Notes: generated from the sequence alone by a model not told the origin. Positions 24,833 to 34,231 are shown, counted from the first letter of the stretch. The stretch is 62,145 bases of DNA from Chloroflexota bacterium (GCA_028875055.1 JAPPGG010000036.1:1-62145), one strand, 5' to 3'. Translations and numbers: made by a program.

Positions 24833-25660
24833 TTACCGGCTGGACGCCGCTGCCAGGAACTCGTAGCTGGCAGCAAGGTTATCAAATACATCGGGATGGG
24901 GTGGAATCTCCATGATGGCCGGACCCTGGTAGCCCTTTGCCTCCAGCAATCGGAGCATTTCGCCACAGTCCAGGTCTCCAGTATCCACCGAGGGATAAGG
25001 GTCTCCGCCCCGGGCCTGCTTGAAGTGGACAATCTTCAGCATATCCAGCGACAGGGCGTCCAGGTCTCCCAGGGGGTCACTGTCGGGAAAGCGGCGCAGC
25101 TGGTTGGCGGGATCAGGGCAAAGGCCCAGGAAGTCGGCTTCCTCTCCGGTCAACTGTTTGCGGCACTCCTCCACCAGGATGGCCATGCCGCCGATGGTCT
25201 GGCCCGAGTTTTCCAGGGAGAGGACTACTCCCTGGCTTGCGGCTTCGCGGGCCAGATTGGCCAGCTTCAACGCCTGGGCCGGAATGTCTTCCGGCGACTC
25301 CCACCGGTTTTCAGAAGGGCTGGGGTCAACCAGGCGAAGGTGTGGGTTTCCCCGGCCCACGATCCTGGCCCCACCAAGGGCCATCTGGAACTGCTCACCC
25401 TTCGGATCCACATCCTGGCTGAGGCAGGGCAACGCCATGGCGAGGTCGAAATTCAAGCCCGCAAAGCGGTCAACAATGGCCTGCAAGCCCTCAAGGTTGG
25501 GGCGCCAATCCTCACCCTGACCGTTCTCGCAGTTGCCCAGGCAGGTCTGCCTGAGTTCGATGTGCCGGGAGCCCCGCGCTTCGGCTTCCGAGATCAGTTC
25601 TGCCAGGTCCTGTTCCATCAACTGGTTGCGCCACGAATTGGTTATTGCGCCAAACAGCAT
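24833..25660 (-). CDS. Sugar phosphate isomerase/epimerase-like TIM-barrel protein
   Basis: A 275-residue protein resembling the xylose-isomerase-like AP endonuclease 2 family: an (ALF)GAITNSWRNQL start, HIELRQ, an acidic metal-binding set including Glu in LSLENSG, HFKQA and a terminal AIMEIPPHPD. Members act on keto sugars or inositol derivatives. The start is ATG 25660 with GGAGGAG nearby; the frame to 25738 is not needed. The substrate is unknown. Confidence 0.8.
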   Translation of the reverse strand: MLFGAITNSWRNQLMEQDLAELISEAEARGSRHIELRQTCLGNCENGQGEDWRPNLEGLQAIVDRFAGLNFDLAMALPCLSQDVDPKGEQFQMALGGARIVGRGNPHLRLVDPSPSENRWESPEDIPAQALKLANLAREAASQGVVLSLENSGQTIGGMAILVEECRKQLTGEEADFLGLCPDPANQLRRFPDSDPLGDLDALSLDMLKIVHFKQARGGDPYPSVDTGDLDCGEMLRLLEAKGYQGPAIMEIPPHPDVFDNLAASYEFLAAASSR

Positions 25661-25916
25661 AGTTTCTCTCCTCCATTCCTGGATCGCGCCGTGGTCTATG
25701 GGATGACTATACTCCTGTCCCCGGTTCTTCCTCAACAAGGAGAGGCGTCGGAGCTTGGGTCAAGCCCGTACCAGCAAGAGGAGGCGAAGGGCGCTGGAAC
25801 CCCGCAACTCCGCTGGCAGGGAGGGTCTGGCAGATGCCGCTGCTGTGCTAAAATTACGTTTCTGGGCAGTTGTGCCCGGAATGAAAGGCTAGCTGCCAAA
25901 TTCGCCGGAGGCCAGT

Positions 25917-26270
25917 ATGTCTGAACTTTATCAAGAAAAATGCGTCGCCTGCCGCAGAGATTCCCCCTCGGTTACTGACGCAGAGGTGAAGGAGTTGCAG
26001 CCAACGGTGGCTGACTGGGAGCTGCTGGACGACTCGGGAATACCTAAACTTGACCGGGTCTTCAAGTTTTCTAATTTCCAGCAAGCCCTGGACTTCACCA
26101 ACTCCGTAGGCAACTTGGCGGAGTCGGAGGGTCATCATCCCAAAATCGTTACCGAGTGGGGCCGGGTTGGAGTGACCTGGTGGACCCACAAGATTCGCAA
26201 CCTGCACCGTAACGATTTCATAATGGCAGCCAAGACGGACAGGCTTTACCAGGAGCTTGCCGCAGAGTAA
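25917..26270 (+). CDS. Pterin-4a-carbinolamine dehydratase family protein
   Basis: A 117-residue protein with the family motif EGHHPKI (His73, His74) and WWTHKIRNLHRND (His91). These are the residues that dehydrate 4a-hydroxytetrahydrobiopterin. The N-terminal CVACRRDSPSVT segment has a CxxC seen in many bacterial members. It starts at ATG 25917 behind GGAGGCC. No aromatic amino acid hydroxylase is nearby, so its role may lie in other pterin or molybdopterin chemistry. Confidence 0.9.
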   Translation: MSELYQEKCVACRRDSPSVTDAEVKELQPTVADWELLDDSGIPKLDRVFKFSNFQQALDFTNSVGNLAESEGHHPKIVTEWGRVGVTWWTHKIRNLHRNDFIMAAKTDRLYQELAAE

Positions 26271-26303
26271 TGGGGCGCGGCGGCCATCGGCCGAGCGGGG
26301 TAC

Positions 26304-27329
26304 GTGATGCGGGTAATCTACCACCTTAATACCAGGGACGTCCGGGCTGTACCGGCGGAGGCGGCGTGGGCCGAGTCCATGGGCTATGACGGCGTATCCG
26401 CCAACGAGACCGCTCACGACCCCTTTCTGGCCCTGACCCTGGCCGCCACGGCTACCTCGCGGGTGACCCTGGAAACCCACGTCGCCATCGCCTTTCCCCG
26501 CTCACCCATGGTTGTGGCCTACACTGCCCGGGATTTGCAGGACCTGTCCGGCGGACGCTTCCGGCTGGGCCTGGGCACCCAGGTAAAGGGGCACATTGAG
26601 CGCCGTTTCTCCACCGAGTGGAGGCCACCGGGGCCCAGGCTTCGAGAGTACATCCGGTCGTTGCGCCAGATTTGGGACTCCTGGGACAGTGGGAACCGCC
26701 TCAATTTCTCCGGTGATCATTACAACTTTTCGCTGATGACCTCCTTCTTCAGCCCGGGACCGGGTACCCACCCGCATCCGCCCATATTCAATGCGGCGGT
26801 TAACGCCTACAACTGCAGGGTGGCCGGAGAAGTAAGTGACGGCCTCGTCCTCCACACCTTCACCTCGGCGGATTACGTGCGGCAGGTGATCCGGCCCAAC
26901 ATCGCCGCCGGCGCAATGAAGGCGGGGCGCAGTCCGGCCGACGTGACCATAAGCGGAGGCGGGTTCATTGTCACGGGCCCCAACCGGCAGGCCATCAATG
27001 AAGCAAAACTGGATGCCCGTCGCCGCATTGCCTTCTATGCCTCTACCCGGACCTACCTGCCGGTCCTGGAATGCCACGGTTTCCAGGAAATCTGTCCCAG
27101 GCTGCACCAGATGTCCCTTGAGGGCAGGTGGGATGAAATGGGAGACTTGATCACGGACGATATTCTGGGCGCCTTTGCCGTGGTTGGAGAATATGACGAG
27201 ATTGCCCCGGCAATTCTTGAACGTTACCGTGGGCTGGTGGATGAAATCGGTCTTACGGTGGCCGCCAGGGGCAATGCGGAGCAGGGGCAGCTAAAGAGCA
27301 TCATCCAGGCAATCCAGGACAGCAACTAA
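26304..27329 (+). CDS. F420-dependent LLM-class oxidoreductase
   Basis: A 341-residue luciferase-like TIM-barrel protein resembling the TIGR03617 group. Characteristic elements are the YDGVSANETAHDPFLALTLAA start, the FPRSPMVVAYTARDLQDLSGGRFRLGLGTQVKGHIERRF stretch near 70-110 and WRPPGPRLREYI. Members use the deazaflavin F420 or FMN to oxidise or reduce small substrates. The start is GTG 26304 or ATG 26307. It lies 33 bases after the dehydratase, so they may share a transcript. Confidence 0.87.
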   Translation: MMRVIYHLNTRDVRAVPAEAAWAESMGYDGVSANETAHDPFLALTLAATATSRVTLETHVAIAFPRSPMVVAYTARDLQDLSGGRFRLGLGTQVKGHIERRFSTEWRPPGPRLREYIRSLRQIWDSWDSGNRLNFSGDHYNFSLMTSFFSPGPGTHPHPPIFNAAVNAYNCRVAGEVSDGLVLHTFTSADYVRQVIRPNIAAGAMKAGRSPADVTISGGGFIVTGPNRQAINEAKLDARRRIAFYASTRTYLPVLECHGFQEICPRLHQMSLEGRWDEMGDLITDDILGAFAVVGEYDEIAPAILERYRGLVDEIGLTVAARGNAEQGQLKSIIQAIQDSN

Positions 27330-27403
27330 GGGCCGCAAGAACCACACAGTGCAGCGGGCCCCAAGCGGAGAAAGCAGGTTCCCCAGGTACCGGTGAGGGG
27401 TGG

Positions 27404-28189
27404 ATGAGGGTGGCAGCAGAGGACGTGAGGAGACGGACCAGGGAGCCCCAGCCTAACGGCCTGGCATTCAAGAGGGGCAACGAGAGCAGACTGACATATT
27501 CCCTGAAGTGGGCGGCCTGGGAGTGGCTCTACACCTTCGCCGGCTGTCGCTGCATCGGTTTCGAGGTAAAGCTGGAGGGTCCCGGCGGCCGGGTAGTGGA
27601 CCTGGCGGCCGTGGGCCCGGGAAATACCATCTACATTGTCGAGGTCAAGGCCAGCCGCGCCGACTTCGCCCGCGACAACCATACCCATTCCGACCTGGCG
27701 GCCCTCAAGGACCTGAACGAACCGCTGCTGCGAAGGGGCAGGCTGGCGCGTCGCACCCTGACCCAGGCTACCAGGTATGCCCAGGAAGCCCGGGCGGACA
27801 ACTGGGAGCTGGAACCGTCTTATCAGCTTGCCCTGGCCGACTACCAGCGGCTGCGCAAGGAAGAGCAGACCTACCAGGACCGGGTCGCCACCTTCAGCGT
27901 CAAATTCCACGACTCCAGATTCCTGGCCATTGCCGACTATCACTACATCATGGCGCCGCGAAAACTGCTGCCCGCGAAGTCGCTGCCCCCGCAGTGGGGC
28001 CTGCTGGATGAAATTCCTGACGTTGTGGTTCCGGCCCCGAAAAAGGATGTGCGAAAGAACACCGGCATTGTTTCGAACATCCTGCGAGCCATAGCCCGCA
28101 GCAACTCAACGTCAATAATGCGGGCGCAGGGAGTCCTCTTCACCGAGGATGGCGCGGTCTTTCCGGGCGAGCTGGACGAGGAATATTGA
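27404..28189 (+). CDS. MmcB-like putative PD-(D/E)XK nuclease
   Basis: A 261-residue protein. The core VVDLAAVG...IYIVEVKASRADFARD places Asp66, Glu80 and Lys82 in the D...ExK arrangement of PD-(D/E)XK nucleases and resembles MmcB-family (DUF1052) proteins. A later FLAIADYHYIMAPRKLLPA strand and GWxLLDE-like turn also match. Between these lies a charged, probably helical insert of about 70 residues (about 96-168). MmcB is linked to DNA repair in Caulobacter. Nuclease activity here is inferred. The start ATG 27404 follows GAGGGG. Confidence 0.65.
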   Translation: MRVAAEDVRRRTREPQPNGLAFKRGNESRLTYSLKWAAWEWLYTFAGCRCIGFEVKLEGPGGRVVDLAAVGPGNTIYIVEVKASRADFARDNHTHSDLAALKDLNEPLLRRGRLARRTLTQATRYAQEARADNWELEPSYQLALADYQRLRKEEQTYQDRVATFSVKFHDSRFLAIADYHYIMAPRKLLPAKSLPPQWGLLDEIPDVVVPAPKKDVRKNTGIVSNILRAIARSNSTSIMRAQGVLFTEDGAVFPGELDEEY

Positions 28190-28190
28190 A

Positions 28191-28224
28191 GCAAAACAGG
28201 CTGCCGGTGATTCGGCAGCCTGTT
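28191..28224 (-). terminator. Bidirectional terminator between the nuclease-like and cupin genes
   Basis: A perfect 12-bp stem, AACAGGCTGCCG (28195-28206) with CGGCAGCCTGTT (28213-28224), and a 6-base loop. Read leftwards it ends in TTTTGC, so it terminates the cupin gene. It also directly follows the rightward gene's stop. Confidence 0.8.
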
Positions 28225-28257
28225 CAAAAGTCCTTGCCCCGGCAGGTACGAGGGATT

Positions 28258-28596
28258 CTAGCCCTCCAGTCTTACCGTGGCCGTTATCCGGGGAACATCG
28301 CTGGACACCCGGGTTGTATGGCCCTCCCCGGTTACGTCCTCTACGAGGCTGACGTGCCCCGGGCCGAACTTGTGCAGTGAGCCGTCGGCCAAGCCGATTT
28401 CGCCCTCCCCTGAAAGGGTTATTAGAAACTGGCGGCGAGGCGCGGTATGCCAGTCGCTGAAGTGGCCAGGCTGGGCGATGCTGAACGAAATTCCCGTGGC
28501 CGCCAGCAGCTCCTGCAATGTGGGATGGGTTTCCGGGTCCATTTCTTCGATATAGGACTTACCGTCGCTGCCGGTGTAAAGCCTTGTAAATGGCAT
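28258..28596 (-). CDS. Cupin domain protein
   Basis: A 112-residue single-domain cupin. The first motif contains DWHTAPRRQFLITLSGEGEI and the second FGPGHVSLVEDVTGEGHTT, giving a possible metal site with the two histidines. It has an excellent ribosome site (AGGAGG) at ATG 28596. It precedes no obvious pathway gene. Metal and substrate are unknown. Confidence 0.85.
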   Translation of the reverse strand: MPFTRLYTGSDGKSYIEEMDPETHPTLQELLAATGISFSIAQPGHFSDWHTAPRRQFLITLSGEGEIGLADGSLHKFGPGHVSLVEDVTGEGHTTRVSSDVPRITATVRLEG

Positions 28597-28657
28597 TGTC
28601 CCCTCCTTTCCTTCTGGTTACTCTTCAGATTCCTGCCAGTGAGTGTACTACTGACTC

Positions 28658-29410
28658 CTAAGCATTGAGGAGGCGCCAGTCCAGGGTGCCCAGGTCGAAC
28701 CTCACGCGACGGAACCCTTCGGCATAAGCCAGGCCCGCCGCTTCTCCCTGCCGGGCGCAGCCACGTTCGATACGCTCCAGCCGGTCCGCCGGCGTGCGCT
28801 GGCGCATCTGGCTGACGTGAAGGCTCAAGGACGTTGACTTCGCTTCCAGGTAACCCTCAACGTCAACGTAAACGTCGGCGGCCTCAGTTCCCCAGAGAAA
28901 GGCTTCACTGACCTGGTGGGGTTCGAGGCCCTCATCTGTAATCTGCTCTGGGAAATATAGGGGACCCCGGGCGTAGGTATAGGCCGCGTCCAGCGCCACC
29001 TGCCCGCTCATGCGATGGTCACGGTGGGTGTGGCTGGCCACCCGGAAGGGGTCTATGCAGAACACCAGCTCCGGCTTGAACTTGCGAATTTGCCGGACGA
29101 CCTCACCCCGGAACTGCTGGTCGTCGTTCAATGTGCCGTCGGGATGGGCGAGGAACACCACATCCTTGACACCCAGGTATGCCGAGGCGTCACGCTGTTC
29201 CTTCTCACGAATTTTGGCCAGGCGCTTGGGAGCCATTTCCCGGTCGCTGGTACCCTTGTCTCCATTGGTGCACATCACCACCACCACTTCCGTGCCCGCC
29301 TCCGCAATCCACTTGGCCATGGTGCCGCCGCAGCCACCCTCGGCGTCGTCGGGATGGGGCGTCACCACCATGGCGCTCCGGGGCGGATTGTCAATTATTT
29401 CTATCCCCAA
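28658..29410 (-). CDS. PIG-L family deacetylase
   Basis: A 250-residue LmbE/PIG-L-like zinc hydrolase. The zinc motif PHPDDAEGGCGGT and the downstream SHTHRDHR supply His and Asp ligands. Relatives remove acetyl groups from GlcNAc-linked compounds (bacillithiol and mycothiol synthesis, sugar metabolism). The frame starts at a TTG (29410) with AAGG four bases before; no closer ATG precedes the conserved region. It is co-directional with the aldehyde dehydrogenase upstream and the cupin downstream. Confidence 0.87.
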   Translation of the reverse strand: MGIEIIDNPPRSAMVVTPHPDDAEGGCGGTMAKWIAEAGTEVVVVMCTNGDKGTSDREMAPKRLAKIREKEQRDASAYLGVKDVVFLAHPDGTLNDDQQFRGEVVRQIRKFKPELVFCIDPFRVASHTHRDHRMSGQVALDAAYTYARGPLYFPEQITDEGLEPHQVSEAFLWGTEAADVYVDVEGYLEAKSTSLSLHVSQMRQRTPADRLERIERGCARQGEAAGLAYAEGFRRVRFDLGTLDWRLLNA

Positions 29411-29494
29411 TAGTCCTTGACCTTCCTGTCAGATTTGGCGTCCCCGCGCCGTTGCCTTGCCTGTACGCTGGACGTTCCAGAGCAGCCCCCGCTG

Positions 29495-30907
29495 CTAGAG
29501 GTGGAAAACCACCATTTTTAATTCGGTCATTTCTTCGATGGCATATCCCGGACCCTCTTTCCCCATGCCGCTGTCTTTCAGCCCGCCGTAGGGCATCAGG
29601 TCGGCGCGCCATTGGGGGTGGGAGTTGATGTGCAGGTTACCGGACTGTACCTCCCTGGCAAAGCGCATGGCCCAGTCCACGTTCTGGGTGAAAATACCCG
29701 CAGACAGGCCGAATCGGGAGTCGTTAGCCATGGAAATGGCTTCGTCAATGTCCTCGAAGGCGCTGACCGCAACGGCAGGTCCAAATAGCTCTTCGCGCGA
29801 AATTCTCATGTCCGGCTGGACGTCGGCCACTACGGTAGGGGCGTGGATCGTGCCTTCCTGGTCGCCACCGGCAACAACTCTGGCTCCCTGGTCCACCGCT
29901 TCGTTTATCCAGCGGCTTACCCGAGTGGCATCCGATTCTCGAATCATGGGGCCCATCTTGATTGCTTCATCCAACGGATCGCCGGTGGCGAAGGCTTCCG
30001 TGGGGACCTTTATGGCATCCAGGAAGTCGGCATAAATCCGGCGGTCGGCCAGCACCCGCTGGGTCGAGATGCAGACCTGGCCGGCATTGGCGAAACCGCT
30101 GGCAACGGTGGCCGCCGCAACCTTCTCAATGTCCGCGTCAGACATGATTATCAGCGGGCTGTTGGAACCCAGTTCCATGGTTACTTTCTTTATGCCGGCG
30201 TTGCGGCAAATGCGGTCTCCCACTTCCATGCTGCCCGTGAAGGTGATCTTGCGGACTCGCGGGTCGCCCGTAAGGGCATCTCCAATTTCGCCGCCTGAGC
30301 CTGTCACGCACTGAATGGCCTCTGCCGGCAACCCGGCTTCCAGCAGGATTTCCACCAGCTTGAGGCCGGACAGGGGGGTATCACCGGCAGGCTTCAGAAC
30401 TACGGCATTTCCCGCAGCCAGGGCGGGACCCACCTTGTGGCAGACCAGGTTCAGCGGAAAGTTGAAGGGGGCTATGGCTGCCACCACGCCCACGGGAACG
30501 CGAATAGTGAACCCAAACTGCGAGGTCGCTCCGGGGGCGGCGTCCAGGGGCACCGTTTCCCCGTGCAGTCGCTTGCCCTCTTCCGCGGAGCCGGTGATGG
30601 TCTGGATGGCCCTGAGAACCTCGCCGCGGCCTTCGGCAATAACCTTGCCTTCCTCCATCGTAATGGTCCGGCCCAGGTCTTCAACCCGTTCCGCCATGAT
30701 GTCCGCGGTGCGCCGCAGAATGGAGTAACGCTCGAAAGCGGGGAGCTTTGCCATTACCTCAGCGCCCCGGACCGCGCTGGAAATGGCGGCGTCCACATCG
30801 GCAGCCGTTGCCCTGGGAACGGTGTCGATTACGGACTGGTCGAAGGGGTTATAGACGGGCATAGTTTCGGCCCGGTCCACCCAGCTGCCGTTAATGTACA
30901 TTTTCAT
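29495..30907 (-). CDS. Aldehyde dehydrogenase family protein
   Basis: A 470-residue NAD(P)+-dependent enzyme. Catalytic residues are Cys279 in GQVCISTQR, Glu245 in MELGSNSP and Asn149 in APFNFP. The length and the C-terminal PYGGLKDSGMGKEGPGYAI segment fit lactaldehyde/glyceraldehyde-3-phosphate dehydrogenase-type members. It starts at ATG 30907. The substrate is not evident; nearby genes suggest organic acid catabolism. Confidence 0.9.
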   Translation of the reverse strand: MKMYINGSWVDRAETMPVYNPFDQSVIDTVPRATAADVDAAISSAVRGAEVMAKLPAFERYSILRRTADIMAERVEDLGRTITMEEGKVIAEGRGEVLRAIQTITGSAEEGKRLHGETVPLDAAPGATSQFGFTIRVPVGVVAAIAPFNFPLNLVCHKVGPALAAGNAVVLKPAGDTPLSGLKLVEILLEAGLPAEAIQCVTGSGGEIGDALTGDPRVRKITFTGSMEVGDRICRNAGIKKVTMELGSNSPLIIMSDADIEKVAAATVASGFANAGQVCISTQRVLADRRIYADFLDAIKVPTEAFATGDPLDEAIKMGPMIRESDATRVSRWINEAVDQGARVVAGGDQEGTIHAPTVVADVQPDMRISREELFGPAVAVSAFEDIDEAISMANDSRFGLSAGIFTQNVDWAMRFAREVQSGNLHINSHPQWRADLMPYGGLKDSGMGKEGPGYAIEEMTELKMVVFHL

Positions 30908-31304
30908 GGCCGGTTTCTCCTTGAGCTAAGTTCGACTGCACAGAACTGGGGCAGCTTCAACAAAACTGCCGCAATTGCGCCCTATATTAGCATATTTCAG
31001 GTATGGAACATTCCGGGAAGCACAGGCAGTAACAGCTCAGTGTTGACGAGTCACGGTGGACTGGAAGGCGCTTTTCTGCCCTGCGCCGGATTCCAGGAAG
31101 GCCGACGGTGGTCCATACAGGTGAAGCGTAACTGGGATCCCTCGATACCGGCTTTCGCTGGTATGACGGAGATGACTGGCACGAAAATCCCAACAGTTCT
31201 GGACTGTTGCCGCAGGGAGGTGGGCAGCCGGCCCAACCGCGGCATCGCGGCTCATGCTAATGGAGGGGAGGGGCAGGGGTAGGGAGGAAGCCGGCAGGCC
31301 CGGC
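30908..31304. other. Intergenic region with a decayed repeat
   Basis: About 400 bases without a credible gene. It contains a possible degenerate third copy of the MITE (31029-31210) and, near the ALDH start, a TAATAT box on the minus strand that might be part of its promoter. Confidence 0.45.
31029..31210. mobile_element. Possible decayed MITE copy 3
   Basis: The left end reads GTAACAGCTCAGTGTTG, and the inverse of the right end reads GCAACAGTCCAG, which is 9 of 12 alike. The flanks CACAGGCA and CGCAGGGA match at 6 of 8 positions, as expected for an old duplication. The size of 182 bp is close to the intact copies, but the central 28-bp palindrome is absent, so this identification is tentative. 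Confidence 0.35.
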
Positions 31305-32123
31305 CTACCGTCCCAGGGCGGTAGCGCGGCCGAGGTCGGTAACGGTGTAGTGGCCCGCCCGCCCGGGGACGCGTTCCAGCCATCCAAACTTGCTGCGGGC
31401 AGCGTTTCTAAGAGTCTGCACAAAGTTGTGGGCCCTGGGCCAGCCAACAATATCGAAGAGACGTCCCAGCGCGTCAGCGTCCACCCCCTCAATGGCCAGG
31501 TAACGGCTGGCGCCCTCTGCGGCCACCACAACCCGCCGCATGTCGCCCAGGGGATTGGCGGCGCGACAGAAGTCCACGAATGCCTGCTCAGATACCGCCG
31601 GAACCAGGTTCGCCATCCCCAGGTGATTGCCGGCGGCCGGAGGAGACCCGTTACTGGCCTGCTCGCCATTGCCCAGTCCCTCCAGTTGGGGCCAGGGTTC
31701 AGGGGGAGGCTCCTCCAATGAGGCATCCCAGTCGCTCAACAGGGGGGCAGTGGCCAGCTCCGGGGATTGCGGGGCATTGGGTTCCACGGCCGCTCCCGTG
31801 TTGGTTGCTGGGCCAGTTTGCTCGGCAGCGGCCGAAGCGGCGGTGTTGTCACTTGCTGATACCGCCCCGGCAGACGCGGGCCCTTCCACCGGTTGGGTGG
31901 CCTCAACCGTCACCGAGGGCGGCACAGGAGCGGGGTCAACTGCAGCCGGCCTCTCTGCGGATAGTCGCCTGTCAGCGCCTGTTGGGACAGTGGAGAATCC
32001 GGCCAGGATGGCCTGGCTGACGTCGGTCAGGACTATCCCCAGAATCCGGTCAATGACCACGTCATCTTCGGTTTCCAGGTTTATCTGGGCGTTATTGGGC
32101 AGGGTGATCGAAAGCTTTAACAT
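31305..32123 (-). CDS. Unknown protein with a disordered linker, downstream of uvrC
   Basis: About 272 residues from ATG 32123; a TTG at 32150 is an alternative start. The N-terminal 45 residues (MLKLSITLPNNAQINLETEDD, then VIDRILGIVLTDVSQ) look folded. Residues about 50-150 are rich in Ala, Pro, Ser and Glu and probably disordered. The C-terminal about 110 residues (AFVDFCRAANPLGDMRRVVVAAEG to YTVTDLGRATALGR) resemble a compact helical or winged-helix domain. No family name is recognised. It lies 160 bases after uvrC on the same strand. Confidence 0.6.
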   Translation of the reverse strand: MLKLSITLPNNAQINLETEDDVVIDRILGIVLTDVSQAILAGFSTVPTGADRRLSAERPAAVDPAPVPPSVTVEATQPVEGPASAGAVSASDNTAASAAAEQTGPATNTGAAVEPNAPQSPELATAPLLSDWDASLEEPPPEPWPQLEGLGNGEQASNGSPPAAGNHLGMANLVPAVSEQAFVDFCRAANPLGDMRRVVVAAEGASRYLAIEGVDADALGRLFDIVGWPRAHNFVQTLRNAARSKFGWLERVPGRAGHYTVTDLGRATALGR

Positions 32124-32280
32124 CGGCTTATGGGTCGGTGCCGGCAACAACTTCAGCCTTTATGTTAGCGGGGAGTTTCCCTCTAATCAAGTTTGCCATC
32201 CCGGCAGCAACGGCGGCGGAGAATGGAGAGAGCAACCTCAGTTATGGGCAGGGAAACCCGTTAGGTCGTTGAGAACCCGC

Positions 32281-34155
32281 CTACAGGGTCTGCTTCAGCC
32301 GGATGGCAAGGGAGCGGGTAAGCCCGGGGACTGCGGCAATATCATCCACCGGAGCGTCTTTGATACCCTGGATGGACCCGAACCGGCGCAGCAGCATTCG
32401 CTTGCGCTTGGGTCCAATTCCGGTAACCATGTCTATGGAAGACTTGAGGCTGGACTTGCTGCGGAGATTGCGGTGGTAGGTAATCGCAAAGCGGTGGGCT
32501 TCGTCCCTTATCCGCTGCACCAGGTAAAGTCCCTGGGAGTTGCGGGGGAGCTCTATCGGTTCCGAGGTATGGGGCACGAACAACAGTTCATTTTCCTTGG
32601 CCAGGGAAGAAAGGGGTATGTCGTCCAGTCCCAGTTCCAGCAGTACTTCCAGGGCCGCGGACAGGTGCCCCTTGCCGCCGTCAATTATCACCAGGTCAGG
32701 CTCGATATCCCACGCGGAAAAGTCCTTATGTTCTTCTCCATCTGATGCGGCTATATCCTGCTTCTGGGCCCGCGCGTCGGCCAGGCGCTTGAACCGGCGC
32801 CGCAGCATCTCCTGCATACTGGCATAGTCGTCCACGCCTTCCACTGACTTGATCTGGAACCGCCGGTAGTGCGAGGTCTTGGGCCTTCCGTCCTGGAAGA
32901 CCACCATACTGCCCACCAGATTGCTGCCCTGAACGTGGGAAACGTCGTAGCACTCCATCCTCAGGGGCAAGGCAGGCAGGCTCAGCTCCTCTTCCAGTTC
33001 TGACATGGCCTGCTGCAGGACATCGGAGTTGTTCAGCCACTTGATGCGGTGCTGGGCCAGTCCCTGTACCGCATTTTCCACGACCACATCCATCAGCTTC
33101 TTTTGCTGACCCCTCTGCGGACAAATCAGTCGTACTGCGCCGCCGCGCCTCTCCCGCAGCCATCCCCGAACCAGTTCCTGGTCTTCAATGGGGTGCTGGA
33201 TATAGACTACCGACGGAATGACCAGCGCCGTCTGGTAGAACTGCCTCACAAACTGGCCCAATACCACGTCGGGTGAGTCGTCCTGGGTACCCTCCATGAA
33301 GAAGTGGTCCCGGCCAATGAGCTTGCCCCGCCGGATGAAGAATATTTCGACCCAGGTCTCGTTGGCGCCCTGGCACAGGCCGATGAAGTCCATATCGCCA
33401 CCAGGGTTCGACTCCACCTTGACCTGCTGCTCTTCGGCCACCTGGTCTATGCCCTTAATCTGGTCTCGAAGCACAGCGGCCCGCTCAAATTCTAGCTCTT
33501 CGGCGGCTTCCTCCATCTTCTTCTTCAGTTCACGGGTGACGGCCTCGGTATTGCCCTCCATAAACATAATGACCTGCTGAATTACCCGGGCGTATTCATC
33601 CTGCGTTGCCAGCCCGGAACACGGGGCGACGCAACGGTGAATGTAATACTCCAGGCAGGGACGGGGGTCTCGGCCGGTGATGGTCTTGGTGCAGGACCGG
33701 TAGGGGAACAGTTTCTTGATCAGGTCCATGGTCTTGCGGACGCTGCTGGCCGTGGCAAAGGGGCCGAAGTACCTGGCTCCGTCATTTCCCACCTGGCGCG
33801 TTATATAGACGCGGGGGAACTCTTCGGTCAGGTCTATTTTCAGGTAGGGGTAGGTCTTGTCGTCCTTCAGCCGGGCGTTGAAATGGGGCTTGTAGCGCTT
33901 GATCAGGGTGTTCTCCAGGATGAGCGCTTCCGCCTCCGTATCAGTCACGATGAACTCAAAGTCGGTCATTCGCGACATCATTCGGCGTATCTTGGGCGGC
34001 TGGCCGCTGGGAGAACCGAAGTAGGAGCGGAGACGGTTGCGAAGCACGCTGGCTTTGCCCACATACAGCACTTCGTTGCGGGCGTCTTTCATAAGATAAA
34101 CGCCGGGCTTTTCCGGTGTGACTCGCAACCGATGTTCAAACTGGGCTAGTGGCAT
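32281..34155 (-). CDS. uvrC: UvrABC system protein C
   Basis: Excision nuclease subunit of nucleotide excision repair, about 624 residues from ATG 34155. The domains in order are an N-terminal GIY-YIG nuclease (GVYLMKDARNEVLYVGKA), a UVR motif with acidic helices, the RNase H-like C-terminal nuclease (ECYDVSHVQGSNLVGSMVVFQDG, LVIIDGGKGHLSAA) and a terminal helix-hairpin-helix (GIGPKRKRMLLRRFGS). The longer frame to 34206 is rejected because the family normally begins just before the GIY-YIG domain. Next to xerD, both act in DNA maintenance. Confidence 0.96.
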   Translation of the reverse strand: MPLAQFEHRLRVTPEKPGVYLMKDARNEVLYVGKASVLRNRLRSYFGSPSGQPPKIRRMMSRMTDFEFIVTDTEAEALILENTLIKRYKPHFNARLKDDKTYPYLKIDLTEEFPRVYITRQVGNDGARYFGPFATASSVRKTMDLIKKLFPYRSCTKTITGRDPRPCLEYYIHRCVAPCSGLATQDEYARVIQQVIMFMEGNTEAVTRELKKKMEEAAEELEFERAAVLRDQIKGIDQVAEEQQVKVESNPGGDMDFIGLCQGANETWVEIFFIRRGKLIGRDHFFMEGTQDDSPDVVLGQFVRQFYQTALVIPSVVYIQHPIEDQELVRGWLRERRGGAVRLICPQRGQQKKLMDVVVENAVQGLAQHRIKWLNNSDVLQQAMSELEEELSLPALPLRMECYDVSHVQGSNLVGSMVVFQDGRPKTSHYRRFQIKSVEGVDDYASMQEMLRRRFKRLADARAQKQDIAASDGEEHKDFSAWDIEPDLVIIDGGKGHLSAALEVLLELGLDDIPLSSLAKENELLFVPHTSEPIELPRNSQGLYLVQRIRDEAHRFAITYHRNLRSKSSLKSSIDMVTGIGPKRKRMLLRRFGSIQGIKDAPVDDIAAVPGLTRSLAIRLKQTL

Positions 34156-34231
34156 GTGTGGCAACCGGCGCGCCGGAGGCCGGCAACTGTTCGGTTCTCG
34201 GCCCACGGCAACACGGGGAATGTGTGGACGT

